Assembly (NCBI GenBank): GCA_902555985.1
Contig: CACDUI010000002.1
Coordinates: forward strand, 62,001-126,000
Direction of reading: 5' to 3'
DNA length: 64,000 bases
DNA from: an uncultured Candidatus Actinomarina sp.
GTDB taxonomy: Bacteria; Actinomycetota; Acidimicrobiia; Actinomarinales; Actinomarinaceae
Under the pieces are notes generated by a model. That model was given only the letters and a program-made list of their open reading frames with translations, did no database searches and was not told the origin of the DNA. This document shows, piece by piece, positions 57,706 to 64,000 of the stretch. How positions within the stretch are numbered: position 1 is the first letter of the stretch; each line of letters begins with the position of its first letter. The position numbers and the translations under genes were made by a program.

Positions 57706-59724
57706 ATGGCAAAAAAGCGAATTCATCAAATCGCTAAAGAGCTGGACCTAGCATCAGCAGACATACTTCACCAGGCTAAAGAACTTGGTATTGAAGTTAA
57801 AACTGCATCGTCTGGATTAACTGAAGAGGAAGAAGAATTAGTTAAATTAGCATTAGCTCCAGTTCAGGATGAAAAAAATGTAGTTCAAGAAGTTGAAGAA
57901 ATTAAGAATGAGATTGAAGAAGAAATAGTTGAACTTCCAGAAGAAGAAACAGCAGCAGATGGTGATGATGTACAAATAGTCGAAGTTTCTAGAAATTCAT
58001 CACCTCAAAAATTAAGTTCGCTCATAGAGACTGATGCTACGCAAATAGTAGGTGATTTAATGGGTTTAGGAATTATGAAAGCTATAGATTCACCTTTAGA
58101 AGATAACGAGATAGAAAAACTGTTTGAGAAATATAATTTAATTCCAGATTTAATTGATGAAGTAACAATATCTAGAGAGGATATTATTGAATTTAAGGAA
58201 TTCGAGGATGAACAGGATAGTTTAAATCTACGAGCTCCAATTATTACAGTTATGGGGCATGTTGATCACGGAAAAACAAGTCTTCTTGACTACATTAGAA
58301 ATGAAAAAGTTGCAGATGGAGAGGCTGGAGGTATTACTCAACATGTAGGTGCTTACAAAGTTGATTCTGGTGAAACAGGTATAACTTTTATCGATACACC
58401 TGGACATGAAGCTTTTACACAAATGAGAGCAAGGGGAGCAAACGTAACCGATATTGTTGTTCTTGTAGTAGCTGCTGATGATGGTGTTATGCCTCAAACT
58501 ATAGAAGCTATAAATCATTCAAAAGCTGCTGAAGTTCCTATTGTTGTTGCAATTAATAAATGCGATCTTCCTGAAGCGAACCCTTCAATGATTAAAGCTG
58601 AACTAACAAAATATGATGTTATATCCGAAGATCTTGGAGGCGATACTCCTGTAGTTGAAGTTTCAGCGACAAAAGGTGAAGGAGTAGATGATTTACTGGA
58701 AACTCTTTCTTTAGTTGCTGAAATTGAAGAACTTAAAGCAAATTTTAATACAGAGGCGTCCGGATACATAGTTGAATCGAGAATGGAAGTTGGAAAAGGC
58801 AATGTTGCAACTGTTATTGTAACTAGAGGAACTTTAAAGCAAGGTGATTTCTTATATGCTGGTCAGGCTTTTTGTAGGATAAAGTCTATGTTTGATCATA
58901 ATAACAAAGTACAAAAAACAGTTGAACCTGGATCACCAATTGACATTATTGGTTGGGATGAATCTCCAACAGCTGGAGATCAATTTGTTGCAGTAAAAAA
59001 TCAAAAAGAAGCAAAGTCTAAAGCTGAAGAAAATAAAAGTAAATTAAAAGATCATGACAATTCATCATTTTCTGTTGAGTCAAGGGTGAGTGACATGATG
59101 AAGCTTCTACAAGAAGGCGAATTAAATACAGTTAATTTAATATTAAAAGCTGATACAAATGGTTCAGTCGAAGCAATTAAGGATGGAGTAAACAAGCTTG
59201 CAACAGATGATGTAAATATTCAAGTTGTTCACGGTGCAGTTGGAGGAATAGTATTGTCAGATGTTGATCTTGCTAGTGCAACTGATTCGATGATAATTGG
59301 TTTCAATGTTAGGCCAGACAGTCAATCTAGAAACATGGCACAAAGTAAAGGAATAGATGTAAGAACATATAGTATTATTTATGAACTTCTTGATGATATT
59401 TCAGAAGCTGTACTTGGTCAAATGACAATTAAAACTGAAGAAGCAGTCATTGGCATGGTAGATGTAAAAACTACTTTTAGAGCTCCAAAGGTTGGCGTAG
59501 TTGCAGGATCTATTGTTTCTGAAGGAAAAGTAGAATTAGATGCCAAAGCTAGATTACTACGAGACGGAATTGTTATCTATGAAGGCACAATAGTATCTCT
59601 GAGAAGATTCAAAGACAATGTAGAAGTTGTAAATGAAGGTCTTGAATGTGGAATCGGATTGTCAGATTATAAAGATATTAAAGAGGGTGATACTATAGAA
59701 ATACTTGCTGAAGTCGAAGTATAA
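57706..59724 (+). CDS. infB: translation initiation factor IF-2
   Basis: 672 residues. An N-terminal 170-residue acidic and variable region with [18 protein letters not shown] is much shorter than in typical Actinobacteria (often over 900 residues total). The G domain starts [14 protein letters not shown] at about 184, with DTPGHEAF and NKCDLP following. It delivers fMet-tRNA to the 30S subunit. The next gene rbfA is 9 nt downstream. Confidence 0.97.
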   Translation: MAKKRIHQIAKELDLASADILHQAKELGIEVKTASSGLTEEEEELVKLALAPVQDEKNVVQEVEEIKNEIEEEIVELPEEETAADGDDVQIVEVSRNSSPQKLSSLIETDATQIVGDLMGLGIMKAIDSPLEDNEIEKLFEKYNLIPDLIDEVTISREDIIEFKEFEDEQDSLNLRAPIITVMGHVDHGKTSLLDYIRNEKVADGEAGGITQHVGAYKVDSGETGITFIDTPGHEAFTQMRARGANVTDIVVLVVAADDGVMPQTIEAINHSKAAEVPIVVAINKCDLPEANPSMIKAELTKYDVISEDLGGDTPVVEVSATKGEGVDDLLETLSLVAEIEELKANFNTEASGYIVESRMEVGKGNVATVIVTRGTLKQGDFLYAGQAFCRIKSMFDHNNKVQKTVEPGSPIDIIGWDESPTAGDQFVAVKNQKEAKSKAEENKSKLKDHDNSSFSVESRVSDMMKLLQEGELNTVNLILKADTNGSVEAIKDGVNKLATDDVNIQVVHGAVGGIVLSDVDLASATDSMIIGFNVRPDSQSRNMAQSKGIDVRTYSIIYELLDDISEAVLGQMTIKTEEAVIGMVDVKTTFRAPKVGVVAGSIVSEGKVELDAKARLLRDGIVIYEGTIVSLRRFKDNVEVVNEGLECGIGLSDYKDIKEGDTIEILAEVEV

Positions 59725-59733
59725 GAAATCAAA

Positions 59734-60081
59734 ATGAGTAATCAAAAACGTGGTGGAAGAATAAATAGAATTAATCCACTTATTCAAAAAATTGTTTCTG
59801 AAGCATTATTGAGAAATTCAGATCCATCTTTAAATAAAGCAACTGTCACTCATGTGTCTACATCACCAGATTTAAAGAAATCTATGATATTTGTATCAAC
59901 CTTGGAAGGAAATGAAGGTTCTTTAAAAACATCTCTAGAAAAAAATAGAACCAAAATACAAAAAGTAGTCAGCAAAGAAATGACTACTAAGAATGTACCC
60001 AAGATAATTTTTGAAGTAGATAATACATTCAGTAATGTTATAAGAATAAACGAACTTTTAGATAGGACTCAAAATGAGTGA
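59734..60081 (+). CDS. rbfA: ribosome-binding factor A
   Basis: 115 residues. NPLIQKIVSEALLR, VTHVSTSPDLKKSMIFVST and KIIFEVDNTFSNVIRINELLD match the RbfA KH-like fold. It binds 30S during cold adaptation and 16S maturation. It overlaps nrnA by 8 nt. Confidence 0.95.
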   Translation: MSNQKRGGRINRINPLIQKIVSEALLRNSDPSLNKATVTHVSTSPDLKKSMIFVSTLEGNEGSLKTSLEKNRTKIQKVVSKEMTTKNVPKIIFEVDNTFSNVIRINELLDRTQNE

Positions 60082-61015
60082 ATTATTTAATAATATTGGT
60101 AATTCATCAAATTTAATTACAGGTCATATAAATCCAGATGGTGATGCTTTAGGCTCAGCTTTGGCGTTTAAATTAATTTTGGATAGTAAAGGTATCAGTT
60201 CTGATGTCTGTTTTGATATTAAAGGTAACATTCCATCTAATTTAAACCATTTACCAATTAATTTAATTTCTAATAACGCAATGAATAAATATGAAAATGT
60301 TTATGTATTTGATTGTGGAAATTCTGAACGTCTAGGAAGCTTAGAGGAAATAGCATTGAAATCAGACCAAGTTATTGTAATTGATCATCACATCGAACCT
60401 TCATTTGGAGATATTCAAGTTATAGATTCAACTGCTGCAAGCACTACTCAAGTTCTCTATAGGGAAATTATCTCTGCGGATATTGAAATAGATAAAAATA
60501 TAGCAAATTGCCTTATGACAGGCCTAATTACTGATACTGGAAGATTTCAATATTCAAATACAGATTATGAAGTATTTCAAATAGCTTCAAAATTAATGCT
60601 GAGTGGTGCTGAACTAACATCTATAAGCGATAATATTTACGGTTCAATTCCTATGAATGCTATCAAGCTTCAAAGTGAGGTATTGAACAGAATTAAACTA
60701 TTTGATGATGAGGAGTTGGTTGTTTCCTATGTTTTGCACGAAGATTATAAAAAATTTAATATTGAATCTTCGGAGATTGACTTTTTAATCGACTCTATCC
60801 GATTAGTTAAAGAATCAAATGTAGCATTGCTTTTAAAAGAGCAAGATGATAAATCTTTTAAAGGTAGTTTAAGATCTAGAACTAAATTAGATGTCCAAAA
60901 AATTGCATCATTATTTGGCGGAGGAGGACATAAAGCTGCATCTGGTTTTTCTACCGCACTAAGTATGGATGAAATTACAACAAAAGTTAAGAATGCGATC
61001 AGATCACAAGCCTAA
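60074..61015 (+). CDS. nrnA: DHH-family nanoRNase/pAp phosphatase
   Basis: 313 residues. GHINPDGDALGSALAFKL, VIVIDHHIEPSFGD and a C-terminal DHHA1 GGGGHKAASGFS are complete. It degrades nanoRNAs and converts pAp to AMP. It overlaps rbfA by 8 nt and truB by about 23 nt. Confidence 0.95.
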   Translation: MSELFNNIGNSSNLITGHINPDGDALGSALAFKLILDSKGISSDVCFDIKGNIPSNLNHLPINLISNNAMNKYENVYVFDCGNSERLGSLEEIALKSDQVIVIDHHIEPSFGDIQVIDSTAASTTQVLYREIISADIEIDKNIANCLMTGLITDTGRFQYSNTDYEVFQIASKLMLSGAELTSISDNIYGSIPMNAIKLQSEVLNRIKLFDDEELVVSYVLHEDYKKFNIESSEIDFLIDSIRLVKESNVALLLKEQDDKSFKGSLRSRTKLDVQKIASLFGGGGHKAASGFSTALSMDEITTKVKNAIRSQA

Positions 61016-61874
61016 TTTTTACCTATTAGATAAACCTAAAACTTGGACTTCTCAAGATCTGTGTACTAAATTAAAAAAAAATTTTAATTTTAATAAAGTT
61101 GGACATTCTGGAACTTTAGACCCCAACGCAGATGGATTGATGCTTTTGGCAACAGATGGGTATACAAAATTATTTGATTATATTAATAAAACAGAAAAAA
61201 CATACAATGTAACCGCTATTTTAGGATTTTCTTCACCAACACTAGATGTTGATTCTGAACTTTCCTTTCATGATAAAGTTGACGCAGTTAGTCTTAAAAA
61301 TGATATTGAGGATTTTCTCAGAAATATATTGGGCGAATCATTTCAAACCCCACCAATTTATTCAGCAGTAAAAGTAAAGGGAAAGAGATTATATAAATAT
61401 GCTAGACAGAACCAAGATGTTGATATACCAGTTAGGAAAATTGTAGTAGAAAATACAAAGTTATTATCAGTTATGAAAAACAAAGTAAAATTTGAAATAA
61501 CTGTAAGCAAGGGAACGTATATTAGGAGCATAGTTGAACAATTAGGTAAATTTTTAAATACTGAAGCAGTTGTTGAAATGCTTACAAGAACATCTATCGG
61601 AAATTTAGATATAAACCATAATAAATTAAATAAAAATGTGGAGAAAATTAATTATAAATCTAATCTCCATTCTTTGAATTGGAAAGAGGTAATTGATCTA
61701 CCTGTCTTAGATTTAAATCAAGACATGTTAGAAACAATTCAACATGGACAACTAATTTTAAGCAGTATGTTTTCGAAAAAAAATAAATATATAGTATCTA
61801 TTAATAATGATATTGTTGCAGTTTATGAACCATTTAATGAAAAATATTTCAAACCAGATAAGGTACTTATATGA
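60993..61874 (+). CDS. truB: tRNA pseudouridine(55) synthase
   Basis: 293 residues from ATG 60993; a longer ATG at 60969 would extend into nrnA and lacks support, because TruB usually begins a few residues before FYLLDKPKTWTSQDL. The catalytic Asp is in GHSGTLDPNADGLMLLA and TYIRSIVEQLGKFL is present. The C-terminal PUA domain is reduced. Overlaps ribF by 4 nt. Confidence 0.94.
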   Translation: MRSDHKPNFYLLDKPKTWTSQDLCTKLKKNFNFNKVGHSGTLDPNADGLMLLATDGYTKLFDYINKTEKTYNVTAILGFSSPTLDVDSELSFHDKVDAVSLKNDIEDFLRNILGESFQTPPIYSAVKVKGKRLYKYARQNQDVDIPVRKIVVENTKLLSVMKNKVKFEITVSKGTYIRSIVEQLGKFLNTEAVVEMLTRTSIGNLDINHNKLNKNVEKINYKSNLHSLNWKEVIDLPVLDLNQDMLETIQHGQLILSSMFSKKNKYIVSINNDIVAVYEPFNEKYFKPDKVLI

Positions 61875-62764
61875 AAATATATAAAAACTTTACTTCTGAC
61901 GATAATATTTTTAACGATGTATCTACAACTTGTATAGGTGGTTTTGATGGTGTACATCAAGGACATCAACAGCTAATAAAATCAGCTTATAACTTTAATA
62001 AAGATTATCAGATCGTAACTTTTGATACATTACCAAAAAAATATTTTAACAAAGATCACAAACTCCTCACTACCAATGAAACAAAAATGAAGTTAATTCA
62101 AAATTTTAATCCTAGTAATTTAGTATTTATTAATTTTGGCCATGTTGTTAACTATTCTCCCAATGAATTTTGCAATATGTTAAAAATTAATCTTAAAACA
62201 AAAAATATTTTTGTAGGAAGTGATTTCAAATTTGGTTTAAATAGGGAAGGTGATGTTGATTATTTAATTAATTTTTTTGGTGATGATTCGATCCATATTA
62301 TTGACGACTATAAACATAAAGAAAATAAAGTCTCTTCAACGTTAATTAAATCTTATCTTTCTGAAGCAAAAATAGAACTAGCTAATGAATCTTTAGGTTA
62401 TAAATATTCTATCTCTGGAAATGTGATTAAAGGTGAGCAAAAAGGAACTTTGATTGGATTTCCAACGGCAAACTTAGAAATAGATAATAGTATTCAGATT
62501 CCAAAAAATGGTGTTTACGAAGTTGGTGTGAAAATAAATGATGAAAATTATGAAGGAATAATGAATATTGGATATAAACCTACTGTATCTGAAGACAAAA
62601 AACATAGTTTAGAGGTTCATATTTTCAAATTTAATAACGATATTTACAATTACGATTTAACTGTAAGTTTTAAATCTTTTATTAGAGATGAAAAAAAATT
62701 CAACAATATTGATGAATTAGTACAACAGATTAACACCGATATTGAAAAAATTAATAAAAATTAA
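61871..62764 (+). CDS. ribF: bifunctional riboflavin kinase/FAD synthetase
   Basis: 297 residues. The N-terminal nucleotidyltransferase has TCIGGFDGVHQGHQQLI; the C-terminal kinase has GEQKGTLIGFPTANLEI and VYEVGVKINDENYEGIMNIG. It makes FMN and FAD, cofactors for many enzymes in this window. It ends 42 nt before rpsO. Confidence 0.95.
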   Translation: MKIYKNFTSDDNIFNDVSTTCIGGFDGVHQGHQQLIKSAYNFNKDYQIVTFDTLPKKYFNKDHKLLTTNETKMKLIQNFNPSNLVFINFGHVVNYSPNEFCNMLKINLKTKNIFVGSDFKFGLNREGDVDYLINFFGDDSIHIIDDYKHKENKVSSTLIKSYLSEAKIELANESLGYKYSISGNVIKGEQKGTLIGFPTANLEIDNSIQIPKNGVYEVGVKINDENYEGIMNIGYKPTVSEDKKHSLEVHIFKFNNDIYNYDLTVSFKSFIRDEKKFNNIDELVQQINTDIEKINKN

Positions 62765-62806
62765 ATAGTGTCACATTAGATATAGTCAGTATTATCATTA
62801 TCTCGA

Positions 62807-63064
62807 ATGAAAACAAACCAAGATATTATAAAAGAATACGGTAAATCTGACATTGATACCGGTTCTGCAGAAGTACAGGTTGCTTTATTGAGTAACAGAA
62901 TTGATCATTTAACAGATCATTTGAAAACACATAAAAAAGACCACCATACAAGAAGAGGATTATTAATGCTTGTTGGTAAGCGAAAAAGACTACTTCAGTA
63001 CCTTCAGAATCAAGACGTTCAAAGATACCGTGATATTATAGATAAACTTGGTCTAAGAAGATAA
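62807..63064 (+). CDS. rpsO: 30S ribosomal protein S15
   Basis: 85 residues. [19 protein letters not shown] and [22 protein letters not shown] are diagnostic. The ATG at 62807 has no clear Shine-Dalgarno sequence but a TATCAT box eight bases before it, so it may be nearly leaderless. It pairs with pnp, as usual. Confidence 0.97.
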   Translation: MKTNQDIIKEYGKSDIDTGSAEVQVALLSNRIDHLTDHLKTHKKDHHTRRGLLMLVGKRKRLLQYLQNQDVQRYRDIIDKLGLRR

Positions 63065-63070
63065 ATATTT

Positions 63071-63128
63071 GACCTAGTGTTGTTAATTGAGAGCTTTTGT
63101 TGAAAGCTGACAATTAATAACCTTGGTC
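63071..63128 (+). ncRNA. long hairpin in the rpsO-pnp intergenic leader
   Basis: Nested stems: GACC (63071-63074) with GGTC (63125-63128), GTTGTTAATTG (63079-63089) with CAATTAATAAC (63111-63121, one G-T pair), and AGCTTT (63092-63097) with AAAGCT (63103-63108). Its position before pnp matches the RNase III-cleaved leader of E. coli pnp; an rnc gene exists at 25829. No T-run follows, so it is not a terminator. Confidence 0.6.
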
Positions 63129-63142
63129 ACGAAAGAGGTTAT

Positions 63143-64000
63143 ATGTCGATTGATAATGTAAAAGTAAGTATTGGGAATTCTGAAATAGCTTTCGAAACGG
63201 GTAAATTAGCAATTCAAGCGCCTGGTTCTGTAGTTGTTACATCTGGAGATACTAATGTTTTAGTAACAACTGTATCTAATAAGTCAGTAAGAGATGGTAT
63301 AGATTTTTTCCCTTTAACTGTTGATGTTGAGGAAAGAATGTACTCAGCTGGAAAAATTCCTGGTGGATTTTTTAGAAGAGAAGGTAGGCAAACTGAAAAA
63401 GCAATATTAGCTTGTCGTCTAATAGATAGACCACTCAGACCTTCATTTAAAGATGGATTTAGATGTGAAACTCAGATAATTGCAACTGTTTTAAGTGTTG
63501 ATAATGAAAATGAATATGATATTTTAGCATTAAATGCAGCTTCATTGGGATTACAACTAGCTGGAGTGCCACTTGAGTCTGCTGTTGGTGCAGTAAGAAT
63601 GTCTTTAATTAATGATAATTGGGTAGTTCAAGCAACAAATTCTGAATTAGAAGAATCTGTGTTTGATATGGTTGTAGCAGGTAGTTTAAATAGCAGTGGT
63701 GAAGTAGATATTGTTATGGTTGAAGCTGGCGCAACAGATAATGCATTTAATAAAATAGATGAAGGCAGTGTTGCTCCATCAGAAAATATTGTTGCTGATG
63801 GTATTGATTCATCTAAAGAATATATTGCAAAATTAATTGAAGCACAAAAAGAGTTAGTAGCTAAAAGAGATGTACCACAAGTTGATTGGCCTATAGTTGA
63901 AGATTATTCGGAAGAATTGAAAAATGACATTAGTAATGACTTTGGTTCACAAATTGAAGAAGCCACAGCGTTGACTGACAGAGCTGAAAGAAGTGAAAAA
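63143..64000 (+). CDS. pnp: polyribonucleotide nucleotidyltransferase, 3' end beyond window
   Basis: 286 codons are present from ATG 63143, the frame remaining open to the window edge. The first RNase PH domain is recognisable: GKLAIQAPGSVVVTSGDTNV, SAGKIPGGFFRREGRQTEKA and CRLIDRPLRPSFKDGF. PNPase degrades RNA 3' to 5' with phosphate. AGAGG lies before the ATG. Leader structure at 63071-63128 suggests autoregulation. Confidence 0.96.
   Translation, partial: MSIDNVKVSIGNSEIAFETGKLAIQAPGSVVVTSGDTNVLVTTVSNKSVRDGIDFFPLTVDVEERMYSAGKIPGGFFRREGRQTEKAILACRLIDRPLRPSFKDGFRCETQIIATVLSVDNENEYDILALNAASLGLQLAGVPLESAVGAVRMSLINDNWVVQATNSELEESVFDMVVAGSLNSSGEVDIVMVEAGATDNAFNKIDEGSVAPSENIVADGIDSSKEYIAKLIEAQKELVAKRDVPQVDWPIVEDYSEELKNDISNDFGSQIEEATALTDRAERSEK

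Noticed and set aside
60969-60992. ATG 60969 as the start of TruB
   Set aside because: The extra residues are not conserved-like and only lengthen the overlap with nrnA; ATG 60993 gives the usual N-terminus.

Overview
The window is a continuous, gene-dense piece of a bacterial chromosome with very AT-rich DNA, many 1-20 nt overlaps between genes, and no gene-free stretch over 300 bases. The best guess is a streamlined, probably marine, actinobacterium of the Acidimicrobiia / Candidatus Actinomarina type. This is inference. It rests on an actinobacterial-type inositol-3-phosphate synthase, a coenzyme F420 (FO synthase) locus, deazaflavin-type oxidoreductases, the actinobacterial recG-rsmD-coaD-DUF177-rpmF-plsX-rnc-mutM-smc order, and many genes that look leaderless (TANNNT about 6 nt before the start codon). 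I saw no tRNA, rRNA, CRISPR array, insertion sequence or prophage.

Layout. 1-7132: CoA-linked catabolism (truncated MDR oxidoreductase, 4-hydroxybutyryl-CoA dehydratase-type enzyme, thiolase, MaoC hydratase, APH-type kinase, divergent ACAD10/11-like dehydrogenase and 3-hydroxyacyl-CoA dehydrogenase). 7134-11558: a deazaflavin/flavin oxidoreductase, dtd, a small operon with a Rad52-like annealing protein, glutamate dehydrogenase, a RecB-like nuclease and two tiny ORFs. 11596-18322: inositol-phosphate synthase, GABA aminotransferase, then a membrane protein, alpha/beta hydrolase, membrane-anchored Mur-ligase-like protein, D-Ala-D-Ala ligase and a HAD phosphatase. 18376-20455 (minus): rpmB, a degenerate cold-shock-domain protein, a photolyase with its domains in swapped order, and a Ddn-like protein. 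20547-30928: housekeeping run from recG to smc, the SMC being unusually short. 30925-35617: cytidine deaminase and a minus-strand nucleoside-salvage/ETF run. 35745-45183: rpsP-khpA-rimM ... trmD-rplS-lepB-rnhB, interrupted by about 6 kb with puuD-like, ridA, two GAPDH genes (one without its catalytic cysteine) and a split FO synthase carrying an extra domain. 45164-48696: small membrane ORF, PaaG-like protein, amino-acid ABC transporter parts, xerC-type recombinase. 48727-64000: rpsB-tsf-pyrH-frr-cdsA-rseP-ispG-proS-rimP-nusA-infB-rbfA-nrnA-truB-ribF-rpsO-pnp (pnp truncated by the window edge).

How it fits together. The PuuD-like hydrolase (36861-37577), GabT (12675-13937), 4-hydroxybutyryl-CoA dehydratase, 3-hydroxyacyl-CoA dehydrogenase and thiolase could jointly take gamma-glutamyl-GABA or GABA to acetyl-CoA, with electrons from acyl-CoA oxidation going to EtfAB. 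FO made by CofG/CofH is the precursor of F420 for the deazaflavin enzymes and is also a known photolyase antenna. Most of the rest is translation, envelope and nucleotide housekeeping.

The points most worth a second look are the domain-permuted photolyase, the SMC without a recognisable hinge, the tandem GAPDH with Cys152 replaced by Asn, the split FO synthase with about 215 extra residues, lepB in frame with rplS and lacking any ordinary start codon, the recurrent leaderless promoter geometry, and structured leaders before rpsB, rimP and pnp.
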